From: Actinopolyspora mortivallis DSM 44261
GTDB lineage: Bacteria; Actinomycetota; Actinomycetes; Mycobacteriales; Pseudonocardiaceae
Direction: 5' to 3'
Assembly (NCBI RefSeq): GCF_000384035.1
Contig: NZ_KB913024.1
Span: 1,255,655-1,319,654, forward strand
Length of the DNA stretch: 64,000 nt
Positions 9,897 through 19,181 of the stretch are shown here, piece by piece (position 1 is the first letter of the stretch; every line of letters starts with the position of its first letter). Below the pieces are notes generated by a model. It was given only the letters and a program-made list of their open reading frames with translations. It had not been told where the DNA came from and did no database searches. Made by a program: the position numbers and the translations under genes.

Positions 9897-10860
9897 CACG
9901 GCCGAGCGGTTGCCGCGCCTGTTGGCGCTGGTTCCCTACCTGGTGAGTCGACCGGGGGTGGCGGTTGCGGAGGTCGCGGCCGATTTCGGGGTCACCGAAC
10001 AGCAGGTGCGTCGTGACCTGGAACTGCTCTGGATGTGCGGACTGCCCGGATACGGGCCGGGCGATCTGATCGACCTCTCGTTCAGCGGGGACACCGTGAC
10101 CGTCGTCTACGACGCGGGCATGCGCAAGCCCCTGCGGCTCACCGGTCAGGAGGCGACCTCCCTGCAGGTGGCGTTGCGGGCCCTGTCGGAGACCCCCGGG
10201 ATCGTCGACACCGACGCGGTGCGTCGGGCGCTCGCCAAGATCGAGAACGCCGCGGGGCAGGCACACCCCGCCGGAATGGTGGTCGGTCTCGACGAGAGGC
10301 CCGACCGGGTACCGGCCGAGGTGGAGGAGACGGTGCAGCGGGCGGTGCGCCAGCGTGCCGCGTTGCGTATCCGCTACTACACCGCCTCGCGGGACGCGAT
10401 CACCGAACGCACCGTGGACCCTCTGAGGTTGGTGCTGCTGGAGGGGCGGCGGTATCTGGAGGCGTGGTGTCGCCGGGCCGGGGGAATGCGGTTGTTCCGC
10501 ATGGACCGGGTTGACGAGGCCGAACCACTGGACGAACACGCGTGCCCACCGGCCGAGGCACGCACCACCGACCTCTCCGGGGGGCCGTTCCGCCCGTCAC
10601 CGGAGCAGCCACGCGTGGAGCTCGAACTGTCTCCCCGGGCCCGTTGGGTCGCCGAGTACTATCCCGTTGACGAACTGACCGAGCTGCCGAACGGCCACAC
10701 CAGAGTGGTGCTGCGTTATTCCGACCGGGCGTGGGTCGTTCGTCTCGTACTCGGTCTGGGGGGCCGGGGGCGGATCGTCTCCCCCGAGGAGCTGGCCGGG
10801 GAGGTGCGCAGCCGGGCGGAGGAGGCCCTGGAGCTCGCTCGTCACCTGCCGTCAACCTGA
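9883..10860 (+). CDS. pafC: WYL-domain transcriptional regulator PafC
   Basis: A 325-residue partner of PafB with the same layout: N-terminal helix-turn-helix with AVAEVAADFGVTEQQVRRD (about residues 25-43), then a WYL domain with RTVDPLRLVLLEGRRYLEAW and FRMDRVDE. The WYL core is degenerate here (RYLEAW), as is usual for PafC. The ATG lies inside the end of pafB and overlaps it by 14 bp. Together they form a heterodimeric activator of DNA-repair genes. Confidence 0.93.
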   Translation: MTGSSTAERLPRLLALVPYLVSRPGVAVAEVAADFGVTEQQVRRDLELLWMCGLPGYGPGDLIDLSFSGDTVTVVYDAGMRKPLRLTGQEATSLQVALRALSETPGIVDTDAVRRALAKIENAAGQAHPAGMVVGLDERPDRVPAEVEETVQRAVRQRAALRIRYYTASRDAITERTVDPLRLVLLEGRRYLEAWCRRAGGMRLFRMDRVDEAEPLDEHACPPAEARTTDLSGGPFRPSPEQPRVELELSPRARWVAEYYPVDELTELPNGHTRVVLRYSDRAWVVRLVLGLGGRGRIVSPEELAGEVRSRAEEALELARHLPST

Positions 10861-10872
10861 GGGAGTTACGGT

Positions 10873-11109
10873 ATGGACGTGCCGTATGTGCTGATGGTCG
10901 GACTGGTGATCCTGGCCCTGGTGCTGCTGGGAGTGTCGTCGCGGACAACGCTGCGTTCGGCGCGCGCCCTGCGTGCGGAGCGCTCCCGAGCCGTCGCCGA
11001 GGTCGCGGACAGGGCGGGGTTGTTGCGTGCCAGAGCCGCCGGCGTCGGAGTGGCGCTGCGGCGACGGTGGCCCCGTCGGACCTGTCGGGAACGGGCACGC
11101 ACGGCGTAG
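10873..11109 (+). CDS. Small single-span membrane protein, unknown function
   Basis: A 78-residue protein with one hydrophobic helix (about residues 4-21, LMVGLVILALVLLGV) followed by an Arg/Ala-rich basic cytoplasmic tail. A GAGGGA ribosome site precedes the ATG, and the gene fits exactly between pafC (12 bp upstream) and tatA (40 bp downstream), which supports it being real. The layout, one N-terminal helix then an amphipathic basic region, loosely recalls TatA-like topology, but no TatA motif is present. No function is assigned. Confidence 0.55.
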   Translation: MDVPYVLMVGLVILALVLLGVSSRTTLRSARALRAERSRAVAEVADRAGLLRARAAGVGVALRRRWPRRTCRERARTA

Positions 11110-11149
11110 TATTTCCGCGGTAGCAGGCTCTTCAGAGAGGTGTGCGAAC

Positions 11150-11455
11150 ATGGGTTTTCCCGGTGGGTGGGAACTTGTTCTGATCGTCGGTGTGCTGGTG
11201 CTCCTGTTCGGGGCCACCAAGCTGCCGCAGCTGGCCAGGTCGCTGGGCCAGTCCGCCCGGGTCTTCAAGGCCGAGACCCGTGGGATGAAGCAGGACGAGG
11301 AGGCCGCCTCGCAGTCCGGCAGGAGCGAGCAGGAGCAGCCACAGCAGCTCACCAGCGGTGAGCAGCACGGCAGCGGTTTCACCGCTCAGCGGGCGGACCA
11401 GGTCAACGGGGAACGTCCGGCCGAGAGCACGTACCGCAACGACTCCGCCAACTGA
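11150..11455 (+). CDS. tatA: Sec-independent translocase subunit TatA
   Basis: A 101-residue protein with one N-terminal membrane helix (WELVLIVGVLVLLFG), the hinge motif FGATKLPQLARSLG, an amphipathic helix and a disordered polar tail. TatA oligomerises to let folded, twin-arginine-tagged proteins cross the membrane. tatC follows by 15 bp. A Tat substrate, the GH32 enzyme at 22402, lies in the same window. Confidence 0.95.
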   Translation: MGFPGGWELVLIVGVLVLLFGATKLPQLARSLGQSARVFKAETRGMKQDEEAASQSGRSEQEQPQQLTSGEQHGSGFTAQRADQVNGERPAESTYRNDSAN

Positions 11456-11470
11456 GCCGGGGGCTGGACG

Positions 11471-12415
11471 GTGGAAGGCAGTTCGCGTCGCCGCCGTGGT
11501 CGTTTCGGTCGTGATCGGAGCACGTTCAGCCGCAGACACAATCCCGACGGGACCATGAGTCTCGTGGAGCACCTGTACGAGCTGCGCTATCGGCTCGGAG
11601 TGGCGCTGCTGGCCGTGGTGATCGGCGGCATATTCGGCTTCTGGTGGTTCTCCCACCGGCTGTTCGGTCTGCCCAGCCTCGGTGACCTCATGACCGGCCC
11701 CTACTGCTCGTTGCCGGACACCATGCGTCTGGAGCCGAACGGCGAGTGCCAGCTCATGCAGACCCGCCCGTTCGAGGTTTTCCTGCTCCAGCTCAAGGTG
11801 GGTTTCTCACTGGGTGCCGTGCTGCTGAGCCCGGTGTGGCTGTACCAGTTCTGGGCGTTCATCGCGCCGGGGCTGCACAAGGGCGAACGCACCTTCGCCC
11901 GGGTGTTCGTCGGCATCGGCAGCGTGTTGTTCGCGGTCGGGGCCGTGCTGGCCTACTTCGTGGTGCCGAAGGGGCTGGCCTTCATGACCGGCTTCGGAGG
12001 CGACGAGTTCTTCACGGCCCTCACCGGGGGCGAGTACATCAACTTCGTGCTGCTGATGCTGTTGTTCTTCGGTATCAGCTTCGAGCTTCCCCTGGTCATG
12101 GTGATGCTCAACAGGGCGGACGTGGTCAGCTACGCCAAGCTCCGCAGCTGGTGGCGGGGGAGCGTGTTCGCCCTGTTCATCTTCGCCGCCGTGGTCACTC
12201 CCCAGGATCCGATCTCCATGCTGGTGCTGGGGTTCTCGCTGTGCGTGCTGTACGGCATCGCCCTGCTGATATGCCGTGCCCAGGACCGCTCCAAGGAACG
12301 CAGGCGTGCCGCCGAGCAGACGGAGGACCCCGACCAGCCCTCCGAGGTGGATACCCGGCCCTCGGCGTTGCAGAGCACGGGCGGTTCCGCCGACGGAGGT
12401 GACGAGGCCACCTGA
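11471..12415 (+). CDS. tatC: Sec-independent translocase subunit TatC
   Basis: A 314-residue six-helix membrane protein that recognises the twin-arginine signal peptide and recruits TatA. Conserved markers are MSLVEHLYELRYRL at the N-terminal cytoplasmic segment, the periplasmic loop before RPFEVF, the FWAFIAPGLHKGER motif, and the helices ending VVTPQDPIS. The start is GTG 11471; a later ATG at MSLVEHL is possible. It forms an operon with tatA. Confidence 0.95.
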   Translation: MEGSSRRRRGRFGRDRSTFSRRHNPDGTMSLVEHLYELRYRLGVALLAVVIGGIFGFWWFSHRLFGLPSLGDLMTGPYCSLPDTMRLEPNGECQLMQTRPFEVFLLQLKVGFSLGAVLLSPVWLYQFWAFIAPGLHKGERTFARVFVGIGSVLFAVGAVLAYFVVPKGLAFMTGFGGDEFFTALTGGEYINFVLLMLLFFGISFELPLVMVMLNRADVVSYAKLRSWWRGSVFALFIFAAVVTPQDPISMLVLGFSLCVLYGIALLICRAQDRSKERRRAAEQTEDPDQPSEVDTRPSALQSTGGSADGGDEAT

Positions 12416-12519
12416 GTCCCGACGGTGGCGGGGGGCGCTCCGGGGCGTCCCCCGTTGCCCGTGCGGTGAACATCACCGCGGTTGGCACATCTCCGGGTGA
12501 GGTATGAAAGTCTGGAGGG

Positions 12520-15318
12520 GTGGCTGACAGCCGTACGGAAACCACGGAGACGGGCTCCGCCTCGACGACCCCGGCGGAGGCGCCCGCCGAGCACCGCGCC
12601 CGCAGGGCGCACCCACGTCTGACCGCGTTCACGAAGGACATGTCCTTCGAGCTGGATCCCTTCCAGCGGACGGCCTGCCAGGCGTTGGAGGACGGGCACG
12701 GTGTGCTGGTCTGCGCGCCCACCGGCGCGGGCAAGACCGTGGTCGGTGAGTTCGCCGTGAACCTGGCCCTGGCCGGCGGACGCAAGTGTTTCTACACCAC
12801 ACCGATCAAGGCGCTTTCCAACCAGAAGTACACCGACTTCTGCGCGCGTTACGGTTCCGGCAACGTCGGTCTGCTGACCGGTGACACCTCCATCAACGGC
12901 AACGCCCAGGTGGTCGTGATGACCACCGAGGTGCTGCGGAACATGCTCTACGCGGGGTCGAGCACCCTCGACGCCCTCGGTTACGTGGTGATGGACGAGG
13001 TGCACTACCTGGCGGACCGTTTCCGCGGCGCCGTCTGGGAGGAGGTGATTCTGCACCTTCCCCAGCACGTGCAGGTGGCGAGCCTGTCGGCGACGGTGAG
13101 CAACGCCGAGGAGTTCGGTGAGTGGCTGGTCGAGGTGCGGGGGGACACCACCGTGGTGGTGGACGAGCACCGCCCGGTGCCGCTCTGGCAGCACATGCTG
13201 GTGGGCAGCCGCATGTTCGACCTGTTCGGCGGCGAGGACCAGAACCGCGAACTCAGGATCAATCCGGGCCTGCTGCGCCACACCAGGGAACTCGGGCGCG
13301 CCGGGGAACCTCCGGGGAGGGTGCGGCGCGGCCCGAACGGTAGGCGCAAGGTCCAGCGTGGCGGCAACAGGTTCATGCAGCCCTCCCGGGTGGATGTGCT
13401 CGGTCACCTGGAGGAGGCGGAGCTGCTGCCCGCCATCGTGTTCATCTTCAGCCGTGCGGGGTGCGACGCGGCCGTCTCCCAGTGCGTCCGGGCGGGGCTG
13501 CGCCTGACCACCGAGGAGGAGACGACCGAGATCCGCGAGGTGATCGAGGAGTACACCAGCACGCTGCCGGAGAGCGATCTGGACGTGCTCGGCTTCTGGG
13601 AGTGGCGGGAGGCGCTGGAACGGGGTGTGGCCGCGCACCACGCGGGGCTGCTGCCCGCCTTCAAGGAGACCGTCGAGGAGCTGTTCGTCCGGGGACTGGT
13701 CAAGGCGGTGTTCGCCACCGAGACCCTCGCGCTCGGAATCAACATGCCCGCGCGCACGGTGGTGCTGGAGCGCCTGGTCAAGTTCAACGGAGAGTCACAC
13801 GTCGACCTGACTCCCGGCGAGTACACCCAGCTGACCGGCAGGGCCGGGCGGCGGGGCATCGACGTCGAGGGGCACGCCGTGGTGGTCTGGCAGCCCGGCA
13901 TGGACCCCAAGCAGGTCGCCGGCCTGGCCTCCACCCGTACCTATCCGCTGCGTTCCTCGTTCCGTCCCGGCTACAACATGGCGGTGAACCTGGTCGGTCG
14001 GGTCGGTGTGGAGGCCGCCAGGGAGCTGCTGGAGCAGTCCTTCGCCCAGTTCCAGGCGGACCGTTCCGTGGTGGGCCAGTCGAGACGTGTGGAGCGCAAC
14101 GTCGAGGCGCTCGACGGCTACGCCGAGGCGATGCGGTGTGACGAGGGGGACTTCGCCGAGTACTTCGATCTGCGGCGCCGTATCTCCGAACGGGAGAAGG
14201 AGCTGGCGCGGCAGAACAAGGCCGCCCGGCGGGCGGAGGCGGCGCGCTCCCTGGAGAAGCTCCGCAAGGGGGACGTGATCGTGATCCCCGCGGGGCGGCG
14301 TTCGGGACTGGCCGTGGTGATCGACCCCGGGGTGGACTCGATGACGGAGCCGCGTCCACTGGTGGTCACCGAGGACCGGTGGGCGGGTCGGGTCTCCGTG
14401 GCCGACTTCACCAGCCCCGTGGAGCCGCAGGAGCGGATCAAGCTTCCCAAGTACGTGGACGTCCGTTCCCCGAAGTCCCGGCGCCACCTCGCGAACACGC
14501 TCCGTGAGAGCGGTGTGCGGCGCGGTGGGAAGCGGCGGGGGAACAAGGGAGGTCCCGCCGGGGAGGACGAGGAGCTGGCGAGTCTGCGGCGGGCCATACG
14601 TTCGCATCCCTGCCACGGCTGTGCCGAACGGGAGACCCACGCCAGGTGGGCGGAACGTCACGAGCGGTTGCGCAGGGAGACCGAACAGCTCCGGAACAAG
14701 GTCGCGGCCACCACCAACTCCCTCGTCCGTTCCTTCGACAGGATCACCGCCCTGCTCGGTGAGCGGCACTATCTCGACCCCCACAACCCGGACGATCCGG
14801 TCACGGAGTTCGGCCGAAGGCTGTCCCGCCTCTACGGCGAGTCCGACCTGCTGGTCGCCGAGTGTCTGCGGGTGGGCAAGTGGCGTGCGTTGGAGCCGGC
14901 CCAGCTGGCCGCCGTGGTGTCCTCGCTGGTGTACGAGTCCAGGGGGGACGCTCCCATGGCCCCGGAGGTTCCGCCGGGGCCGGTGGCCGACGCCCTGTCG
15001 GCCACCTGGGAGCTGTGGGCCGAGTTGGAGGACGACGAGCGCAGGCACAAACTGGAACGCACCCGTGAGCCCGATCCGGGTTTCGCCTGGCCGGTCTACC
15101 GCTGGGCCAGGGGGGACTCGCTGGAGAAGGTGCTGACCGCTTCCGCCTCGGCGGGGCACGAGCTCTCGGCGGGGGACTTCGTGCGGTGGTCCCGTCAGGT
15201 GGTGGACCTGCTCGACCAGATCCGGGAGGTGGTCGGCCACGAGGATCCGGTCGGTGCCGCCGCCCATCGGGCGATCCAGGGGATCCGCCGGGGTGTGGTC
15301 GCGGCCGGATCGGTCTGA
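12520..15318 (+). CDS. helY: SKI2-like DExH helicase (HelY type)
   Basis: A 932-residue superfamily 2 helicase of the SKI2/MTR4-related group, presumed to unwind RNA or structured nucleic acid. Walker A is APTGAGKT, the DEVH box is VVMDEVHYL, motif III is SLSATV and motif VI is the QLTGRAGRRG stretch. The C-terminal DSHCT-like region is present (about residues 740-925). It follows tatC, the same order as in mycobacteria. The GTG start has GGAGG upstream. A TATGAA hexamer at 12503-12508 may be the -10 of its own promoter. Confidence 0.93.
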   Translation: MADSRTETTETGSASTTPAEAPAEHRARRAHPRLTAFTKDMSFELDPFQRTACQALEDGHGVLVCAPTGAGKTVVGEFAVNLALAGGRKCFYTTPIKALSNQKYTDFCARYGSGNVGLLTGDTSINGNAQVVVMTTEVLRNMLYAGSSTLDALGYVVMDEVHYLADRFRGAVWEEVILHLPQHVQVASLSATVSNAEEFGEWLVEVRGDTTVVVDEHRPVPLWQHMLVGSRMFDLFGGEDQNRELRINPGLLRHTRELGRAGEPPGRVRRGPNGRRKVQRGGNRFMQPSRVDVLGHLEEAELLPAIVFIFSRAGCDAAVSQCVRAGLRLTTEEETTEIREVIEEYTSTLPESDLDVLGFWEWREALERGVAAHHAGLLPAFKETVEELFVRGLVKAVFATETLALGINMPARTVVLERLVKFNGESHVDLTPGEYTQLTGRAGRRGIDVEGHAVVVWQPGMDPKQVAGLASTRTYPLRSSFRPGYNMAVNLVGRVGVEAARELLEQSFAQFQADRSVVGQSRRVERNVEALDGYAEAMRCDEGDFAEYFDLRRRISEREKELARQNKAARRAEAARSLEKLRKGDVIVIPAGRRSGLAVVIDPGVDSMTEPRPLVVTEDRWAGRVSVADFTSPVEPQERIKLPKYVDVRSPKSRRHLANTLRESGVRRGGKRRGNKGGPAGEDEELASLRRAIRSHPCHGCAERETHARWAERHERLRRETEQLRNKVAATTNSLVRSFDRITALLGERHYLDPHNPDDPVTEFGRRLSRLYGESDLLVAECLRVGKWRALEPAQLAAVVSSLVYESRGDAPMAPEVPPGPVADALSATWELWAELEDDERRHKLERTREPDPGFAWPVYRWARGDSLEKVLTASASAGHELSAGDFVRWSRQVVDLLDQIREVVGHEDPVGAAAHRAIQGIRRGVVAAGSV

Positions 15319-15467
15319 CTTCCGACAGGGCCTTCACTGCCCGGGATGGGACGGCACGAAACATGAAAATCCTTCGTGTGATGCCCGCCTGTCGGAATGT
15401 GCTCGGACTGTGGTTGGATCATGGCGATGTCGAGCGAGCCAACACGGGGTGTGTACCGGAGGGGTGG

Positions 15468-16013
15468 ATGAGCGTCCCGCAGGGTCCGCCCCCGAACGGG
15501 GGACGACAGGCCTTTCCACCGGGCGACTCCGGAGGATCGTGGGAGACGGGCCCGTACCGCAGCGGTGCGGGAGTCCGGCCGGAGCGGAACACGTGGGTGC
15601 CCGCCCCGGCCCCGACCGGGCCGCTCCCGGGCGAGGGCACACCGCCCCAGACCTCCTCACATCCCCCTGCCGCCCGTCGTTCCGGAGGCAGGGGGCGGAG
15701 GCTGTGGGCGTGGGCGCTCGGCCCGGCGGTGACGCTGGTGGGAGTCCTGGCGGTGCTGTTCCTGGGGTTCGTCAGCCCCGGTTGGTTCTACCGTGACGTG
15801 TTCGACGCGGACTCGGTGGGCACCGGTGTGCGCCAGGTCCTGCGCGACTCCTACGGGGTGGAGGGCGTCGAGTCGGTGTTCTGCCCCCCGAGTCAGCCGG
15901 TTCAACCCGGGCACAGCTTCACCTGCCGAGTGATGGTCGGGGACGAGAACCAGTACGTGCGTGTGGTCGTGCGGGACGAACGCGGTACCTACGCCGTGCA
16001 GCGCCCGGACTGA
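15468..16013 (+). CDS. DUF4333 membrane-anchored protein
   Basis: A 181-residue protein with a Pro/Gly-rich disordered cytoplasmic N-terminus (about residues 1-78), one membrane helix (about 80-103, ending in VLFLGFVSPG), and a C-terminal extracytoplasmic DUF4333 domain (about 110-181) with the paired cysteines in VFCPPSQ and FTCRV. The ATG at 15468 has a GGAGG site. DUF4333 proteins are common in actinobacterial envelopes; their role is unknown. Confidence 0.72.
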   Translation: MSVPQGPPPNGGRQAFPPGDSGGSWETGPYRSGAGVRPERNTWVPAPAPTGPLPGEGTPPQTSSHPPAARRSGGRGRRLWAWALGPAVTLVGVLAVLFLGFVSPGWFYRDVFDADSVGTGVRQVLRDSYGVEGVESVFCPPSQPVQPGHSFTCRVMVGDENQYVRVVVRDERGTYAVQRPD

Positions 16014-16070
16014 GTCCCGAGTGACGAAAACGGTTCGAGAATATCCGCGGGGAACGGGCATGCTGGTGGG

Positions 16071-17288
16071 GTGACCGAGCACGACGTCCGCTGTCTTCCC
16101 GAATCCGAGTTCCGCGCTTCGAACGACCTCTTCCGCGAAGCGGTACACGCCCCCGTGGCCACGGACGAGGCCTGGAGGATCATCTCCTCCCGCTACCAGA
16201 CGGGCAGGGTCTGGGGCGACTACCTCGACGGGGAGCTGGCCGGTACCGCCATGTCGTTCGCCAGCTCCCTGACGGTGCCCGGGGGAGCGGAGTTACCCGC
16301 CGCCGCCGTGACCGCCGTGGGGGTGCGGGCGGACAGGACGCGGCGCGGTGTGCTGACCGCGCTGATGCGTGCCCAGCTGGCGCAGGTGCGGGAGCGCGGA
16401 GAGGCTGCCGCGATGCTGCACGCCTCGGAAACGGGGATCTACGGCCGTTTCGGCTACGGAGTGGCCACCACGTCCAGAACGGTCGCCCTGGAGACGGCCC
16501 GTGCCAGGCCCCGGCGGGACGCTCCCGGAAGCGGTCGGGTCAGACTCCTCACCCCGGAGGAGGCCGGCAAGTTGCTCGCCGGGATCTACCGCACCGTCGA
16601 CTCCCCCGGAGCCGGGATGATCTCCCGCCCGGACTTCTGGTGGACGCTGCACCTGAACCGTGAGCACACCCACGGCCATCGGGTCCGGGTCGCGGTGCAC
16701 AGTGACGAGCACGGGACCGACGACGGTTTCGCGGTGTGGGTTCCCGGCGCGAACGACCACCGGTTCGGGGACGGACGCACCACTCTGCGGGTGTTGGACC
16801 TGCACGGCGTCGACACCGAGGCCACAGCGGCGCTGTGGTGGTTCCTGCTCGGGGTGGACCTGGCCGACGAGGTGGTGGCCATCGAGCGTCCGCTGGACGA
16901 GCCGCTGGAATGGTGGCTGGCCGACAGCCGTCAGTGCCGGATCCGTGACGTCTACGACGAACTGTGGGTGCGTCCGGTCGACGTGGCCGAGCTGTTGCGG
17001 CGGTGTCGCTACGATCCGGCCGAACCGGTGGTCCTCGGGGTCCGTGACCGGATGCTTCCGGAGAACACCGGCTGCTACCGGATCGCTCCGGACGGGGCCG
17101 AACGCAGCCAACTGCCCCCGCAGCTGGAGGTGGACGTCTCCCGGTTGGCCCCGTTGCTGTTCGGGGAGGTCCGTGCCTCCACGCTGGCCGAGGCGAACCT
17201 GATCGAGGTCTCCGACCCGGACGCGGTGTCCCGGGCGGACAGGTTGTTCGCGACGCGCCGTCGTTCCTGGTGCGGCACGCACTTCTGA
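16071..17288 (+). CDS. Eis-like GNAT N-acetyltransferase
   Basis: A 405-residue protein of the enhanced intracellular survival (Eis) family, which is built of two GNAT folds and a C-terminal sterol-carrier-like domain and acetylates amines, including aminoglycosides in mycobacteria. The acetyl-CoA loop is in VGVRADRTRRGVLTALM. The general-acid Tyr lies in ETGIYGRFGYG. The chain ends in Phe, whose carboxylate serves as the family's base. The GTG start is 57 bp after the DUF4333 gene. The substrate here is unknown. Confidence 0.88.
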   Translation: MTEHDVRCLPESEFRASNDLFREAVHAPVATDEAWRIISSRYQTGRVWGDYLDGELAGTAMSFASSLTVPGGAELPAAAVTAVGVRADRTRRGVLTALMRAQLAQVRERGEAAAMLHASETGIYGRFGYGVATTSRTVALETARARPRRDAPGSGRVRLLTPEEAGKLLAGIYRTVDSPGAGMISRPDFWWTLHLNREHTHGHRVRVAVHSDEHGTDDGFAVWVPGANDHRFGDGRTTLRVLDLHGVDTEATAALWWFLLGVDLADEVVAIERPLDEPLEWWLADSRQCRIRDVYDELWVRPVDVAELLRRCRYDPAEPVVLGVRDRMLPENTGCYRIAPDGAERSQLPPQLEVDVSRLAPLLFGEVRASTLAEANLIEVSDPDAVSRADRLFATRRRSWCGTHF

Positions 17289-17310
17289 GCGGAGGGCAGG
17301 GCCGTGCCGG

Positions 17311-18237
17311 TCACCCCAGTGCGGCCACGAGCCGGTCCACCGGGCTGCCCAGCCCCCAGCTTCGTCGCAGTTCGGCCACGGCGGAGGTGTCGACGGGGAT
17401 CTCCCCGCGTCCGTCGGAGGACAGGGTGTGCACCACCGGCGCGTCGGTGACGGTGCGCACCACGGTGGGGGCGGCGGCCAGGTACTCCTCCGCCTCCAGC
17501 AGCAGTCTTCTGGTGCGTGTGGTCAGCCCCTCGTCCCCGTGCCGCGCGGCTTCCAACAGGGAGTCCACGGATCCGAAGCGCGAGACGAGTTTCGCCGCCG
17601 TCTTCTCCCCGACACCGGGGACACCGGGCAGCCCGTCCGAGGGGTCGCCGCGCAGGACGGCCATGTCCGCATAGGCCGTTGCGGGGTTCTGCTCGGGAAG
17701 TCCGTAGCGTTCGGCCAGTTCCCGTGGTCCGTAGTCCTGGATCCGGTTCAACCCCCCTCCGATGTAGACCACCCGCACCGGTGTGGGTTCCCGCCGGACG
17801 AGCTGGAAGAGGTCCCGATCCCCGGTGATCACGTCGACGGGGTCGTTCCGTTCCGTGCTGGAGAGGGTGGCCATGACGTCGTCGGCCTCGTAGCCGGCTG
17901 CCTCCGCCGTGTCCACCCCCAGTGCCCCCAGCAGGTCGAGGATCACCGGGATCTGCGGGGAGAGCGTGTCCGGAACGTCCTCGGCCTCCGGGGACTGCTC
18001 GGCGAGCCGGTGGGTCTTGTACGAGGGCAGCGCCCGTACCCGGAACTCCGGTCGCCAGTCGTTGTCCAGGCAGACGATGACTCTGTCCGGGGAGCGTTCG
18101 GTGAGCAGTCTGGCGAGCATGTCGCAGAACCCGCGGACGGCGTTCACGGGAGTTCCGTCCGGGGCGGTGAGTGACTCGGGCAGCGCGTAGTACGAGCGAA
18201 ACCACAGTCCGGCGGCGTCGACGAGCATCAGGCGCAC
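17311..18237 (-). CDS. 5'-3' exonuclease (FEN/Pol I-like)
   Basis: A 308-residue flap-type nuclease resembling the separate 5'-3' exonuclease domain of DNA polymerase I. Metal-binding acidic motifs are seen in VDAAGLWFRS, CLDNDWRPEFR, GYEADDVMATL and ITGDRDLFQLV. The helix-three-turn-helix DNA-binding element is LPGVPGVGEKTAAKLV. The GTG at 18237 is the likely start; the ATG at 18228 is an alternative. It converges with the Eis-like gene and is divergent from the fructose operon. Confidence 0.86.
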   Translation of the reverse strand: MRLMLVDAAGLWFRSYYALPESLTAPDGTPVNAVRGFCDMLARLLTERSPDRVIVCLDNDWRPEFRVRALPSYKTHRLAEQSPEAEDVPDTLSPQIPVILDLLGALGVDTAEAAGYEADDVMATLSSTERNDPVDVITGDRDLFQLVRREPTPVRVVYIGGGLNRIQDYGPRELAERYGLPEQNPATAYADMAVLRGDPSDGLPGVPGVGEKTAAKLVSRFGSVDSLLEAARHGDEGLTTRTRRLLLEAEEYLAAAPTVVRTVTDAPVVHTLSSDGRGEIPVDTSAVAELRRSWGLGSPVDRLVAALG

Positions 18238-18350
18238 GGTGTTCAGCGTGGCATGTCCGGGGCCGTGGCTCTCGTCGAGGGGACCCCGAGACCAGGAGAA
18301 GCGGTGGCGGGACGGTGCGCGTGCCCGCCGTATCGGTTCGGTTTCGAATG

Positions 18351-18395
18351 TGGTCTTGACAACACCATATAAACGGGCAGAATCAGGCAACACCA
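18351..18395 (+). promoter_or_regulatory. Fructose operon promoter with inverted-repeat operator
   Basis: A consensus -35 TTGACA (18356-18361), a 16-bp spacer and a CAGAAT -10 (18378-18383) precede fruR. An inverted repeat TGGTCTTG-A-CAACACCA (18351-18367, one mismatch between arms) overlaps the -35 box. The half-site CAACACCA recurs at 18388-18395, 28 bp downstream. This is the arrangement expected of a DeoR-type repressor that blocks polymerase until fructose-1-phosphate binds it. Confidence 0.72.
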
Positions 18396-18419
18396 AACTT
18401 CAATCGGAGGAAAACGGGC

Positions 18420-19181
18420 ATGTATGGGGCGGAACGTCGGCAACTGCTGATGCACCGGGTGCGCCGGGACGGGCGAATCGACGTCGCCGTGGCCTCCGAG
18501 GAACTCGACGTCGCTCCGGAGACCATCCGGCGCGATCTCGGGGCGCTCGAACGTCAGGGACTCGTGCGCCGGGTCTACGGAGGAGCCATCCCGCTGGAAC
18601 GGTTGGACTTCGAACCGGGGGTGGCCCAGCGGGATGCCACGTGCGCGGCCGAGAAGGACCGCATCGCCCGGGCCGCGTTGGACCTGGTTCCGGAACGGGG
18701 GACTCTGCTGCTGGACGCGGGCACCACCACCGCCAGGCTGGCCGGTATGTTGCCCGCCGAAGGCGAGTACACGGTGGTGACGAACTCGCTGCCGGTGGCC
18801 CACCAACTGGCCCACCGCGGAAACTGCGATCTGCACCTGCTCGGGGGCAGGGTGCGGGGCACCACCCTGGCCACGGTCGAGTCCTGGGCCGGAGACGTGC
18901 TGGCCCGGCTGACCGTGGATCTCGGTTTCCTGGGGACCAACGGATTCTCGGCCGAACGGGGCTGCACCACCCCCGACAGCGCCGAAGGGGCGATCAAGGC
19001 GGCCATGGTCGGCGCCAGCAGGAAACGCGTGCTGTTGGCCGACCACACCAAGTACGGCCACGACTGCTTCAGCAGGTTCGCCACGGTCTCCGAACTGGAC
19101 GTGCTGATCACCGACAGTGGACTGGACTCCGAGGCCGTCGAGGAACTCCGCGCGGCGGGCACGGACGTGGTGTCGACATGA
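18420..19181 (+). CDS. fruR: DeoR-family regulator of the fructose operon
   Basis: A 253-residue repressor with an N-terminal DeoR helix-turn-helix (residues 1-57, including VAPETIRRDLGALERQGLVR) and a C-terminal phosphosugar-sensing domain starting near EKDRIARAA and containing DAGTTTARLA. It heads the fruR-fruK-EIIA-EIIBC-HPr-GH32 operon and probably binds the inverted repeat overlapping its own promoter. A CGGAGG ribosome site lies 10 bases before the ATG. It overlaps fruK by 4 bp. Confidence 0.9.
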   Translation: MYGAERRQLLMHRVRRDGRIDVAVASEELDVAPETIRRDLGALERQGLVRRVYGGAIPLERLDFEPGVAQRDATCAAEKDRIARAALDLVPERGTLLLDAGTTTARLAGMLPAEGEYTVVTNSLPVAHQLAHRGNCDLHLLGGRVRGTTLATVESWAGDVLARLTVDLGFLGTNGFSAERGCTTPDSAEGAIKAAMVGASRKRVLLADHTKYGHDCFSRFATVSELDVLITDSGLDSEAVEELRAAGTDVVST

